A DNA stretch of 25,305 nucleotides from Chloroflexota bacterium (GCA_024223125.1 JAAEOP010000251.1:1-25305); one strand, 5' to 3'; shown: positions 1 to 9,044, counted from the first letter of the stretch. Notes: generated from the sequence alone by a model not told the origin. A program made the numbers and translations.

Positions 1-1509
1 CCCAGCCATCAACTGTGGGAACAAACAGAACCGCTCATCATTAACGATGTGGCTCAAGACGACCGTACTGATGCCCTGCGATCTATCATGCTGGCTGAAG
101 GTTTTCAAGCTTACGCCATTTTCCCTCTGACCACGGCTCAGAATGATTTACTGGGCGCTCTGATTACCTATCGTGATCACAAAACGCTTTTCTCGGCCGC
201 TGAAATAACCTTAGGGCAAACCCTGGCTCACCTATGTGCTTTAGCCATATTAAATATTCAATTATTGGATGAAACCCGACTCAATCTGCTGCACGAAAGA
301 CAGCATAACAACATCACTCGCGCTTTGGCCAGCGCCCTAAACTTGCCCACCATTTTAGGGCAGGTTATTCATTTAGCGGCCAAACTTGTGGGGGCCGACG
401 CTGGTTTATTGGGCCTGGTCATAGATAATCAGGTGATGACTTTTTACCCCTACAATATTCCCGATCAGATTGTGCTGCGGCCGATGATTAAAGGGCATGG
501 GGTAGCTTGGCGGGTGGTAAGCGCTCAGGAGACAATCCATATTGCTAACTACCCGGTGCATCCCCTGTCTTTGCCCAAATGGGTGCAGGCTGGGGTTAAA
601 GCCGTTGTCAGTGTGCCTATCACAATTAATGATGATTGTCTGGGCGCTTTATCCTTGTTGCATCTGGTCCCCTCTGCACACTGTTTCAGCAGCCGCGAAA
701 TTACCTTATTGGAGTCTGTTGGTCGTCAAACCGGTATTGCCATTCAGCATGTCCGCATGGTAGCTGAGGAGCGTCAGCGTACGGTCGCCCTGCGCAGCGC
801 TCTGTCCCGGCAAGCGGAGTTAGATGAACTGAAAAACCAGTTTGTGCAGAATGTTTCCCATGAATTACGTACCCCGTTGGGTATTATTTTTGGTCATGCA
901 GAACTTTTGGATTCAGGTGCGTTTGGAGAGATTGACGGCCGTCAAAAAGAGACCCTGCAAATCATTATCCGCCGGGTACGCATGCTCATTGATCTGGTAA
1001 ATGATTTAACAGCCCTGCTCGCGGCCGAAACACAAGAAATGCGCCGTGAAACAATCAACCCTGTGTATTTGTTGTATTCTATGTTGTCAGAATATCGTCT
1101 CCAGGTCGCTTCGTATGAAATTTCATTAGAGGCCGAATTCGCCAAGGAACTGCCTATGATTGAGGGAGACATTACCCATTTGCGGCGAGTCTTTGACAAT
1201 CTAGTGACCAATGCTTGTAAGTTTACGCTGCCCGGCGGCACGGTCACGCTGCGTTCCTGGGCCGAGGCGGGTGATGTTCTCATCGAAGTAACCGATACAG
1301 GGGTGGGTATTCCCGAAGAAAAGTTACAGCGGATTTTTGAACGCTTTTTTCAGATACGGGAGAAATCAACCAGCCACCGGCCAGGCACAGGCTTAGGGTT
1401 AGCTCTGGTACAAGAGATTGTAGAAGCGCATCGGGGAGAACTGTCTGTCAGTAGTGAAGTTGACGTAGGGACAACTTTTCGCATTATGCTACCGGGGATT
1501 GCTTCGTAA
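1..1509 (+). CDS. GAF-domain sensor histidine kinase (5' end outside window)
   Basis: The reading frame is open from base 1, and the first residues (PLIIND, then a GAF-like segment) are coding, so the GTG at 49 is probably not the true start. Numbering from 49, an incomplete GAF domain covers roughly residues 1-70 and a second GAF about 95-235. A short linker leads to a HisKA domain whose H-box reads VSHELRTP, with phospho-acceptor His about residue 271. The HATPase_c domain follows with N-box (DNLVTNACKF), G1 (DTGVGIPE) and G2 (GTGLGLAL). No membrane segment is visible, so the retained part looks cytosolic. It is presumably one half of a two-component system, but no response regulator is in the window. 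It is convergent with sbcC, with 47 bp between them. Family assignment is secure; the ligand is unknown. Confidence 0.93.
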   Translation, partial: PSHQLWEQTEPLIINDVAQDDRTDALRSIMLAEGFQAYAIFPLTTAQNDLLGALITYRDHKTLFSAAEITLGQTLAHLCALAILNIQLLDETRLNLLHERQHNNITRALASALNLPTILGQVIHLAAKLVGADAGLLGLVIDNQVMTFYPYNIPDQIVLRPMIKGHGVAWRVVSAQETIHIANYPVHPLSLPKWVQAGVKAVVSVPITINDDCLGALSLLHLVPSAHCFSSREITLLESVGRQTGIAIQHVRMVAEERQRTVALRSALSRQAELDELKNQFVQNVSHELRTPLGIIFGHAELLDSGAFGEIDGRQKETLQIIIRRVRMLIDLVNDLTALLAAETQEMRRETINPVYLLYSMLSEYRLQVASYEISLEAEFAKELPMIEGDITHLRRVFDNLVTNACKFTLPGGTVTLRSWAEAGDVLIEVTDTGVGIPEEKLQRIFERFFQIREKSTSHRPGTGLGLALVQEIVEAHRGELSVSSEVDVGTTFRIMLPGIAS

Positions 1510-1556
1510 TCCATAATCCGAAAACGGGACACAGATTACGGAACACGGAACACAGA

Positions 1557-4538
1557 TCACGAGATAGAAATGCTGGAGCCAGACGGCCGTTTCTCAACCT
1601 CAATGCGAGTCGGGAAGGCATCCCGTAGCTCATCAATGTGGGTGATTACCAGAATCACTTTGAAATCTTTCTGAATGGTGTTAATCGCTTCAACCAGACG
1701 TTGACGGCCGATAGGATCTTGACTGCCAAACCCTTCATCCACCACCAATGTTTGCAGCCGCGCTCCGGCTCGTTTAGCCAACACCTGCGAAAGCGCCAAC
1801 CGGATGGCAAAGTTAACCCGGAACTGTTCACCACCACTAAAATTGCTGTATGGTCGTTCGCCAGCATTATCCACAATGCGAATATCCAACGTTTCTGCCA
1901 GCGCATCACGGGTTTTTAGCTGGCGCTGTGTGTCGAAGATGACTCGCATTTGGCCGTCGGTCAGACGGTCGAGCAGTTCATTGGCTCGGTCTTCAATTTC
2001 GGGCAGCGTCTGTTCAATCAACAAGGCCTGCACCCCATTACGGCCGCATGCTTTTTCCAGCACCTTCAACCGTTGAATCTGAAGAGTGGTTTCGCTGCGT
2101 TCGCTGTGCAGGTGTGTTTGGCGGCGACGTAAATCATCCAAAACATCCAGCCGTTGTTGGGCGGCTCCTACTTTACGGTTAGCTCTGATTTCTTCTTCAC
2201 GCAGGTTTTGAACCGCATCCTCAATCTGGTTGAGATTGCCGCCATCCTGAGTAAGTATTTCTAATTCAGTCACGACCGTATCGTGCTGCTGCTGTGTGTC
2301 AGCCACCAATGATTTTTGCTCGGTAATCTGTTGCTGCTGGTCAGCCAGACTATCGGTCAATGGTTTTAGGGCAGCCATGGCTTGTTGCAACTGCTGCTGT
2401 TTTTCAGGCGCATCTGCCAGAGTATCACGGGCAGTAATGGCGGCTTGATGATCGGTTTCATTGTAGGCGACGGCCGTTAACTGCGCCTCCAAATCGGCCA
2501 ATGCAGTTTGCGCTTCGGGGGCATAGTCACTCGTTTCAAGCTGCTGTTGGACGGTCGTACGTTCAGCCTGCCCTTCATCTTCCCAGACCGTAATCAGGCG
2601 CTTGGTTTCTGTAAGCCGGGCTTCGTCGCGGGCGATTTGCTGTTGGGCGGCGTGGCGTTCTTTTTCCAGGGCTGTTTTTTGGGCGACGGCCGTTTCCAGT
2701 TCCGCCACTTCTGTTTTTAGTTGTTGGATGGGAGCCTGGTTGGCCATGGCCGTTTCCAATTCTACCAACCGTTTAGCCCCTTCCGCTTCCCACTCGGCCG
2801 CTGCTTGTTCAATTTCATCCAGACGGGCAACGGCTCTGGCTTTGCGGTCTCGTTGGGTTTGTTCTTGTTGTTCCAATTTGGGTTTGGCTTTCAGACGGCC
2901 GTCCAGCGCCGCCACTTCCGCGCTCAACGTTTCAATCTGGGCTGCATTCTCACGAAACTCGTCCCCCATTTGGCTGCCTTCTTGCTTTAATTCGGCTAAC
3001 ACTTTTTGGCGATGATCGGCCGTTAACGGTTGCCCGCACAAGGGACAACTACTGCCCGTTTCCACAGAAAGCTGATCCAGTCGCTCTTTGTGCTTTTTCA
3101 TTTGCTGACGCAGGTTGGGCTGCCATCTTTGCAAGGTGTCCCGGTCAGCCATTTTCGTCAGGTAGGTTTGATTGACGGTTGCTAAAGTAGCGATTTCGGC
3201 GGCCACATTAACCAGCGTTGTCTCTGCTTCTTGCAAATTTTTGGAAACGGCCGTTTGCTCTTTTTTCATTTTCTCGATTTGCCGGGTACGGGTTTTTAAC
3301 TGTCCCACCTCTTTTTGTTGTAGAGCTAAATCCCCCTGGCGCTGTTGTAATTCAGCTCGCAGTATCTGGTATTCATTTTCTTGGCCAGCCAGAGCTTGCA
3401 AGCTTTCCTCAAAGGTTTGTAGTTGGGTTTGATTAACGCTGATAGTAGTGGCGAGGGTTTCTTTTTCGGCCGCGGCCGCGGCAGCCGCTTGCTCTTGTTT
3501 GCCTAGTTCACGCAGCCGCTGTTCCCGGCGGGATATTTCTTGGGTGAGAGTGAGTTCATACGGCCGTTTGGCCTGCTGCAAACGATTGTACGTGTTCCCC
3601 TTTTCCTGCCAGCTTTGCACGGCATTGTCAGTTTTCTGCCAGGCAGAAAAGGCAACAGCAATCTCGTCAGCCTGATCCACAATTATCTGGTACGCGGCCT
3701 GTTCTTTTTCCCGTTGTGCATGAGTGTTCTGTAATTTGGTCAGGGTATGGCGGGCACGGGTCAGGTTGGCAGCCAGGGTTTGTACATTTTTTTTCTGCTG
3801 GGCAATGGCGGCCGCTATCCGGCGCATCTGTTCCAAAATGGCTTGTTTATCGGCCAGACGGGTAGCGATGGCAGTGTGGCCTTCCTGGGCTGATTGCAAA
3901 GCAGCTTGGCGTATTTCTGCTTCGTTCAACTCCGCTTCGATTTCGCTCAACTGCCCATCTAAAAGGAACAGTTGCCCTTCTTCTTCTTTGCGCCGGGCAG
4001 AAGCTAACTCTTTGTAACTGTCCCAAATATTTAAGCCTAACAAATCGGCCAAAACTTCTTTCCGTTTGTTGGCCGTTTTGGTGGTGAATTCATCTGCTTT
4101 ACCTTGCAGTAAAAAGCTGGCATTGATGAAGGTATCGTAGTTCATTCGCAGCAGCTTTTCAATTTCAGTCTGAGTTTCGCGTACTTTGCTTTCAGTGAGG
4201 GCTTTCCAATGCTCGTTTTCGCCCTGTATTTGCAGTTCAAGCCGGGTGGCTTTGGACGACCGTTTACGCCGCGATACTCGATACGTTGTGTTTTCCAAGG
4301 CAAATGTAAAACGCACCTCGGCGCCATCTCCATTTGCGGCCGCCATCCGGTTGACTAGATCATCATCGCTTTTGCTGCGACTTTTGCCAAAGAGAGCGTA
4401 AGTCATGCCATCCAAAATGCTGGATTTGCCCGCCCCGTTTGCCCCAGAAATACAGGCCAGATGGATGCCGTCAAATTGGAGTACGGCCGTGTCCCGGTAA
4501 GAAAGAAAATTTGTTAGTTCTAGTTTAAGTGGAATCAT
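1557..4538 (-). CDS. sbcC: SbcC exonuclease subunit (SMC/Rad50-like ATPase)
   Basis: 993 aa, normal for SbcC/Rad50. The N-terminal Walker A is GANGAGKSS (about residues 32-40). Long Gln/Glu/Ala-rich coiled coils flank a central zinc hook, CPLC, with cysteines at about 498 and 501, almost exactly mid-protein. The C-terminal lobe has the ABC signature FSGGEQ (about 900) and Walker B LVVDEG (about 931-936). With SbcD it forms an ATP-driven nuclease that opens and trims DNA ends and cleaves hairpins and palindromes. The start ATG gives the expected short N-terminus (MIPLKLELTNFLSY). Normally sbcD and sbcC abut or overlap; here about 880 bp of decayed gene and repeats separate them. Several CGGCCG palindromes lie in the coiled-coil region, including a tandem pair near 3470 encoding an Ala run. 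Confidence 0.96.
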   Translation of the reverse strand: MIPLKLELTNFLSYRDTAVLQFDGIHLACISGANGAGKSSILDGMTYALFGKSRSKSDDDLVNRMAAANGDGAEVRFTFALENTTYRVSRRKRSSKATRLELQIQGENEHWKALTESKVRETQTEIEKLLRMNYDTFINASFLLQGKADEFTTKTANKRKEVLADLLGLNIWDSYKELASARRKEEEGQLFLLDGQLSEIEAELNEAEIRQAALQSAQEGHTAIATRLADKQAILEQMRRIAAAIAQQKKNVQTLAANLTRARHTLTKLQNTHAQREKEQAAYQIIVDQADEIAVAFSAWQKTDNAVQSWQEKGNTYNRLQQAKRPYELTLTQEISRREQRLRELGKQEQAAAAAAAEKETLATTISVNQTQLQTFEESLQALAGQENEYQILRAELQQRQGDLALQQKEVGQLKTRTRQIEKMKKEQTAVSKNLQEAETTLVNVAAEIATLATVNQTYLTKMADRDTLQRWQPNLRQQMKKHKERLDQLSVETGSSCPLCGQPLTADHRQKVLAELKQEGSQMGDEFRENAAQIETLSAEVAALDGRLKAKPKLEQQEQTQRDRKARAVARLDEIEQAAAEWEAEGAKRLVELETAMANQAPIQQLKTEVAELETAVAQKTALEKERHAAQQQIARDEARLTETKRLITVWEDEGQAERTTVQQQLETSDYAPEAQTALADLEAQLTAVAYNETDHQAAITARDTLADAPEKQQQLQQAMAALKPLTDSLADQQQQITEQKSLVADTQQQHDTVVTELEILTQDGGNLNQIEDAVQNLREEEIRANRKVGAAQQRLDVLDDLRRRQTHLHSERSETTLQIQRLKVLEKACGRNGVQALLIEQTLPEIEDRANELLDRLTDGQMRVIFDTQRQLKTRDALAETLDIRIVDNAGERPYSNFSGGEQFRVNFAIRLALSQVLAKRAGARLQTLVVDEGFGSQDPIGRQRLVEAINTIQKDFKVILVITHIDELRDAFPTRIEVEKRPSGSSISIS

Positions 4539-4617
4539 ACAAACTCAACTGAATTGACAACAATGGATAAAGGAATAAACGGATAATGGTTTGGGGGTAT
4601 TCTATCCAAAATTTGTG

Positions 4618-5232
4618 ATGAAAACGAAAATTAAGCTGAGGCTGCGCCAATCACGCTGGTTAACCCGCCTGACAGTTGTTTATCTGTTCGGGTTATGGGG
4701 CTGGTTTTTGTTGTGGGTTCTTACAGGGGAATCCTTTTGGTGGATGATGCCGCTAAATCGAGCCGTTCCTTATTTGTTTGTCCCGGCGTTGTTGTTGGGT
4801 TTATTGGCGATTTGGTATAGGAATGGGAAGGCGCTGGGGATGACGACTATGAGCCTGCTGCTGTTCGTCTGGCTTTATGCCCCTTATCTGCTGCCACGGC
4901 TAACCCCATCTCAAACGAAAACAAAATTCTCAGTGATGACTTTTAACGTGCTGTACAGCAACCGCCATTATGATGAGGTGGCTGAAATCATAGAAACCTA
5001 CCGGCCCGATGTGGTAGCGCTGCAAGAGGTGCAGCCAGAAATGATGGCGTCGTTACAACATTTGCTGGCCGACAGCTATCCCTATTCGATCATGGGCAGT
5101 GAGCATGATTATGGCACAACGGCCGTTCTGACCATTATCCGCTGCTGGCTCAATTTAGCCTGGGATTGCAAATCCCAGGCTGCCACACAAAGTACGCTGA
5201 AGCGCACTAAAAGTGAGCCGCGCACAAACTAG
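4618..5232 (+). pseudogene. Truncated membrane-anchored endonuclease/exonuclease/phosphatase (EEP) family gene
   Basis: The frame opens at TTG 4591, but ATG 4618 before a basic stretch (MKTKIKLRLRQ) is the better start. Three hydrophobic segments follow (about residues 15-35, 45-65 and 70-90 from the ATG), then the start of an EEP domain (FSVMTFNVL, then DVVALQEV with the metal-binding Glu). Homology stops near 5126: the annotated frame runs into unrelated sequence, while the next frame from 5127 continues plausibly as SDHYPLLAQF. This indicates a frameshift. The second catalytic half (the Asp/His motifs) is absent, and the 3' end is made of inverted repeats. Typical proteins of this layout have more than 300 residues. 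I conclude it is a broken gene lodged between sbcD and sbcC on the opposite strand. Its former role (nuclease or phosphodiesterase) cannot be decided. Confidence 0.75.
5157..5181. repeat. Perfect 11-bp hairpin with 3-nt loop
   Basis: Arms AGCCTGGGATT and AATCCCAGGCT surround the loop GCA. It sits where EEP homology ends, has no T-run, and looks like a small palindromic repeat rather than a terminator. Confidence 0.7.
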
Positions 5233-5265
5233 GAATGGCCGGTTTAACGCGCTTGAGCGCGTTTT
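5189..5265. repeat. Imperfect inverted repeat, 23-bp arms
   Basis: The arms at 5189-5211 and 5243-5265 match at about 17 of 23 positions when one is reverse-complemented (shared core AAGCGC..TAAA). No clear target duplication was found. It may be a decayed miniature element filling the space where the EEP C-terminus should be. Confidence 0.45.
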
Positions 5266-5267
5266 TT
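5246..5267 (+). terminator. Rho-independent terminator-like hairpin
   Basis: Stem AACGCGC / GCGCGTT with loop TTGA is followed directly by a T-run. It lies 14 bp after the stop of the EEP remnant on the same strand. It is also the right arm of the surrounding inverted repeat, so it could be incidental. Confidence 0.55.
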
Positions 5268-5269
5268 AT

Positions 5270-5392
5270 ATCAGATGATCATAAGTGTTAACTTAAGCGA
5301 AGACCTCGCAGGTTTTAACGCAAAACCTCAGAGGGGCGTAGATCATTTTGGAAACCTGCGAGGTCTTAAGTTAACGACAATGATCAGATGAT
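5270..5392. mobile_element. MITE-like element B (103 bp) with 10-bp direct repeats
   Basis: A long near-palindrome: the left arm 5287-5316 and the right arm 5352-5375 share GTTAACTTAAG and AGACCTCGCAGGTTT, the left arm carrying 5 extra bases. The putative element 5280-5382 begins CAT and ends ATG. It is flanked by the perfect 10-bp direct repeat ATCAGATGAT at 5270-5279 and 5383-5392. CAT ends and a duplication of about 10 bp recall some IS4-family groups; that parentage is inference. It carries no gene. Confidence 0.65.
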
Positions 5393-5416
5393 GAATGAAT
5401 TCATCGGACATCGGGT

Positions 5417-6652
5417 TCATTTATCGGCGAAGACTGCCAGCGCCAAAGCTTGCATAGCCTGTGCCTCATCCGCTTCCATGCCGATGGTGTCCCAATACGT
5501 TTCCAACAATTGTTCTGGCGTCATTTCCTCTACGGCCGCCGTATCCCCCAGACGAGACCGTTTTTCCACCAGATGATGTTTGCGAATATGGACTTCAAAC
5601 GCATTTTGCAGATGGTCGTAAATCGCTTTATCATCCAGCAGCGGCTCCTGATCGCGGGGATAGGTCAGGCGGACGCGGCAGATGGCGTCTGTTACCGCAT
5701 CGGCCGCGGGAAGCTGACTGAGAATGTCGGCCATAAAGCTGTCGGCCGAGGGGGTGATGGGATCGGGGTCTATAAAGCGGCGGGTTTGCAGTTCGCAGAA
5801 TTCCCAACTGGTGTGGCCTTTATTGATTTCGGCCAATACAAACCCTTTCTTTTCCCGTACTTCGCCAAAATCTATGCGTTCAATGGAGCCGGGATAAACG
5901 ACGGGTGGATGGGAACCGGCCTCGTTAAGCGCCTGGTGTTTGTGAATATGCCCCAGGGCGACATAGTCCAGCCGGTTATCCTTTACCAGCCGTCCGCTGA
6001 TGACCAATTCCTGACCTAGCATGACAGCTCGTTCGCTGCCAAATTTAGCTCCCTGTACACTGGCGTGGGCGGTAAGGATAAGGGGGATGTTGGGATCGGC
6101 CGTTTCCAAAAACCGTTCTACCCGCTTTTCAATTTGCTCTTCAATGTAAGCGTACACATCATCGGCCGATAGACCGGCAATCTCTTCACGGGTCACAAAG
6201 CGACTGCGCGATACCCAGGGAATGGTGATGATCTGTACTGGTACGCCCAGTTCTTCCGGCGACCATAAACGCACAGTGTCGGCTACATGAATGTAGGGTA
6301 CGTCGAGGGTGCTAAATTCGTGCATGGTGTGCGCCCGGCCGCTGGCAGGTGCGACATCATGGTTGCCCACCAGCAGCAAGGTGGGGATTCCAGCCTGAGA
6401 AAGGCGCATCATGCGGCGACCCCATTCTCGTTGAAAGGTGGGTTGGGGATTGCGATCTTTGTAAGCGTCTCCGGCAAAGATAACCAGGTTTACAGCTTCA
6501 GACACGGCCGTGTCCACAATCTGGTCCAGCGCCTGTAAAAAGTCCATTACGCGCATGGGTAGGGCGGTGGTGGGATCGTGACGGCCGTAGTTGGCCATGT
6601 CAATATGCGCGTCGGCAAAATGACATATCCGCACAGGTTTCGTGGTAGACAT
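5417..6652 (-). CDS. sbcD: SbcD exonuclease subunit (Mre11-like phosphoesterase)
   Basis: 411 aa calcineurin-like metallophosphoesterase. The metal-binding motifs are in order: HFADAHID near the N-terminus, FAGDAYKDRNP, VGNHD (about residue 97), LTAHASVQG and ALGHIHKHQ, followed by the SbcD-typical YPGSIERIDFGE. This is the nuclease subunit that pairs with SbcC for double-strand-end processing and hairpin cleavage. The ATG at 6652 is preceded by a good ribosome site (GAGGAAA). It is upstream of sbcC on the same strand, the normal order, but the EEP pseudogene and several repeats lie between them, so co-transcription would have to run through that region. Confidence 0.95.
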   Translation of the reverse strand: MSTTKPVRICHFADAHIDMANYGRHDPTTALPMRVMDFLQALDQIVDTAVSEAVNLVIFAGDAYKDRNPQPTFQREWGRRMMRLSQAGIPTLLLVGNHDVAPASGRAHTMHEFSTLDVPYIHVADTVRLWSPEELGVPVQIITIPWVSRSRFVTREEIAGLSADDVYAYIEEQIEKRVERFLETADPNIPLILTAHASVQGAKFGSERAVMLGQELVISGRLVKDNRLDYVALGHIHKHQALNEAGSHPPVVYPGSIERIDFGEVREKKGFVLAEINKGHTSWEFCELQTRRFIDPDPITPSADSFMADILSQLPAADAVTDAICRVRLTYPRDQEPLLDDKAIYDHLQNAFEVHIRKHHLVEKRSRLGDTAAVEEMTPEQLLETYWDTIGMEADEAQAMQALALAVFADK

Positions 6653-6878
6653 ATTTCCTCGCTGTCAAATGATCATTTACAGTAACATAAAACTTGTCAA
6701 ACGACTTGCTTAGTTGCTAGCGTCAACACTCTCTAGCGATAGTTTATTCTCACGGGTAACTCGAATTAAAAACCGCAGAGCTTCATTCACTGAAAGCACA
6801 GGGTAGCACAAAATTTGGCAGATTGGTTTATTTGTTTTGTAATCTGATAGATGAAGTACTCAACGGTCGTTTCCTATT
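6653..6878 (-). pseudogene. Intergenic stretch with possible RelB/DinJ-like antitoxin remnant
   Basis: This gap between sbcD and the miniature element has no intact gene. On the minus strand, 6710-6795 reads LSVNEALRFLIRV, then TRENKLSLESVDASN and a stop. The pattern resembles the C-terminal end of RelB/DinJ-type antitoxins (S-x-NEAIR-x-FL). The frame runs back only to a stop near 6855 with no credible start codon or N-terminal half, so it would be a relic. The resemblance is weak and rests on recall. Nothing else was recognised here. Confidence 0.3.
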
Positions 6879-6886
6879 AAAATTTA

Positions 6887-6979
6887 GTAACTGTACAGGT
6901 GCGACGCACTTTTCCCAGAGTAATGTCAATGCCGCTGCTCTTTGCAAGTGCGTCGCACCTCTGGAAGCTAAATAGTTAC
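6887..6979. mobile_element. Miniature inverted-repeat element A, copy 1 (93 bp)
   Basis: Ends are GTAACT...AGTTAC. Just inside each end is a self-complementary block, AGGTGCGACGCACTT on the left and its complement on the right. A perfect 8-bp direct repeat AAAATTTA flanks it (6879-6886 and 6980-6987). It differs from copy 2 at only two positions and is inserted in the opposite orientation. The right target duplication contains the stop codon of the Kelch gene. Too short to encode a transposase. Confidence 0.9.
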
Positions 6980-6984
6980 AAAAT

Positions 6985-8973
6985 TTATTTGAGAACGCCT
7001 AACCGATAATACGAATCGTCTGATTGGCCTACAATTCGTTCTACCAAAATATAGTATCGACCAGTGGGGAGTGAATTGAGAGTGATGGTTTCATCCAGAT
7101 TGCCGGCATTATTGCTGCCTCCCAAAATCAACTTATTGTAATTAAACAGGTAAAGATCATAATCGCTGCCAGAGGGAATGTCCCGTAGTTTAGCTGTTAC
7201 TGTACCGCTGTTGTTAATGAAAAAGGTATAGAAGTTATAGAAGTCTGTACTTTCTTCATAATCCCCACCTACCCAATTATTCAACGATAGGGAGCGGGCG
7301 GTAGCTAGAGTGTTGTCTTCATCTGGGTAACCAGGTTTTAGGATAATAGGTAAAAAATAGGATTCTTTGGGTAACTCTAATTTTTGGGTGAGGGGTGAAA
7401 CGACATAATCTACCGTATTATGGCCGCCGGTTACATAAAGGCTGTTGTCTATAAATTCACCGCGCGGAAAAGCGCGGGATAGGACGGTATCGGGATCAAC
7501 CAGATCGAAGGGAATGTTCATGATCTGCCATTGGGGATTGGTAGAATTGGGGTCGTACACTTCAGTGGAAGCCACGGGCGTTCCATTCCCTCGAATACCA
7601 CCGAATACATACCAACGGCCGTCTTCATCTACCGCGCTGCCAGCCCCATATCGGGGAATGTTGAGAGACGGTATTGTTTGCCAGGAACTAAATGGTTTTA
7701 GACATTCCCCACCACCCAATAAAACACTCGAAGGGCTAATGCCGCCCACCACACAAACAGAATTCCCCAGTCTGGCTCCCGTGTGGCCAAAACGGCCGAT
7801 ATTTAGTGCAGGAGCTGGCAGCCAACTGTCTTGAGCCAGATTGTACTTCCAGGTATTGCTGATAACCTGAGCATTACTGGTTCCGAGTGGAGCCGTAATG
7901 CCGCCAATCAGATAATAGCCACTGTCGTCATTGGTAGGCACGGCCGCTGCCCAGCCGACGGGACCAACGGCCCCAACGTCCGTGGCCACAGGCGCACATT
8001 CTGGCCCTGAAGTGCAAGACAGATTGGAAAAAGACCAGGCGTCATTATTGACATCATAAACATAATGGGTTCTATCAAAGCCATTCAACGCATTGTTGTC
8101 GCCGCCAGGCACATAAATCTTACCTTTCAGATACACGGCCGACACATTGGTAACGCCTAACCCCGGCATTTGCGTCCTTTCTTCCCAGGTATTGCTTGCC
8201 GCGTAGTAACGATGAAGCGAATTGGACAATTGGGGCGATCCGGCCGCATTGGGCTGCCCGCCAATTAGAAACATCGTGTTATTGTCTGAGACAGTGGCGT
8301 GGTGGGTGCGCCCCGGAGCTAGTGAATTAGCTAAAGTCCATTGAGAAAGAATGGGCTGTGGTTCAATGAAGATATTAAGTGAGGTGTCGCCGGATACGCC
8401 TTGATTCCAGTCGGCCGTTACCACATAATAAGTAACCCCTTGCAGCACGGAGAAAGACAGTCTTGAACTAAAGCCAATAAAATCATCATTACAGGCAATG
8501 GCGGTCAGGCTACTGCATGAGCCGATGAAAACGCCTACAACCGTATCGTAATTGCTGGTTTGGGTGCTGATGTTGACAAGGCCGTTGGTCACGGCCGTAA
8601 ATTCATACCAGACTGTGCGATACCCTCTGTTTCGAGCGGGAGCGCCCCATATACAATCTAAAACCGGGTCTGAGGATGATTCGGTAAATGTCTCTACATT
8701 TTGCGTTTGCGCCCCGATGGGTTGGTTGGTGTAGGCAAAATCGGTGGCGTTGTCACAACTATCCCCCCCATCAGCCAACGGCGCAAATGGAGAAGCGTCC
8801 TGTTGGGGCGCATCAATGGGCGTCAGCCAAACAGATTGGGCGCCAGGCGGCAGTTGCAGCGGCGGCGCATAGATGCTCTGTTCATTTTTATCTACGGCCG
8901 CTTCCTGCGCGGCCGCTAACAAAGCCAACCCTAACAATAGTACCGGTATTAACAACAAAACGATTCGACGCAT
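6985..8973 (-). CDS. Secreted Kelch-repeat protein with PPC domains
   Basis: 662 aa. A signal peptide is obvious (RRIVLLLIPVLLLGLALLAAAQ). A PPC-like beta-sandwich domain covers about residues 70-205 (TVWYEFTA, YDTVVGVF, ACNDD, YYVVTADW). Kelch-type beta-propeller repeats cover about 215-540, with recurring GG turns and aromatic signatures such as MFLIGGQ, IYVPGGDN, YYLIGGI, VCVVGGI, WYVFGGI and LYVTGGH. The C-terminal domain, about 555-662, is again PPC-like (SDYDLYLFNYN, GRYYILVER). The protein is probably extracellular or cell-surface and binding rather than catalytic; no protease or oxidase residues were recognised. The ATG at 8973 follows AGAGGGG. Its stop codon lies in the target duplication of element A copy 1, with copy 2 upstream, so the gene is bracketed by inverted copies of one element. 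Confidence 0.88.
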   Translation of the reverse strand: MRRIVLLLIPVLLLGLALLAAAQEAAVDKNEQSIYAPPLQLPPGAQSVWLTPIDAPQQDASPFAPLADGGDSCDNATDFAYTNQPIGAQTQNVETFTESSSDPVLDCIWGAPARNRGYRTVWYEFTAVTNGLVNISTQTSNYDTVVGVFIGSCSSLTAIACNDDFIGFSSRLSFSVLQGVTYYVVTADWNQGVSGDTSLNIFIEPQPILSQWTLANSLAPGRTHHATVSDNNTMFLIGGQPNAAGSPQLSNSLHRYYAASNTWEERTQMPGLGVTNVSAVYLKGKIYVPGGDNNALNGFDRTHYVYDVNNDAWSFSNLSCTSGPECAPVATDVGAVGPVGWAAAVPTNDDSGYYLIGGITAPLGTSNAQVISNTWKYNLAQDSWLPAPALNIGRFGHTGARLGNSVCVVGGISPSSVLLGGGECLKPFSSWQTIPSLNIPRYGAGSAVDEDGRWYVFGGIRGNGTPVASTEVYDPNSTNPQWQIMNIPFDLVDPDTVLSRAFPRGEFIDNSLYVTGGHNTVDYVVSPLTQKLELPKESYFLPIILKPGYPDEDNTLATARSLSLNNWVGGDYEESTDFYNFYTFFINNSGTVTAKLRDIPSGSDYDLYLFNYNKLILGGSNNAGNLDETITLNSLPTGRYYILVERIVGQSDDSYYRLGVLK

Positions 8974-9044
8974 AAACCCCTCTTTCAGTGGTCAGTTTTT
9001 AGTGGTCAGTTTTCGGCCGTTAGCCATCAACGAATTGTACAAAG

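Noticed and set aside
1510..1556. AACACGGAACACAGATCACG-type short repeats between the histidine kinase and sbcC
   Set aside because: Simple degenerate direct repeats with no hairpin or T-run; neither a terminator nor a CRISPR-like structure.
2602..3015. 137-aa plus-strand frame opposite sbcC
   Set aside because: Low-complexity Ser/Ala/Cys translation antisense to the sbcC coiled coil; shadow of the real gene.
5450..6019. 189-aa plus-strand frame opposite sbcD
   Set aside because: Shadow of sbcD, whose metal-binding motifs are all on the other strand.
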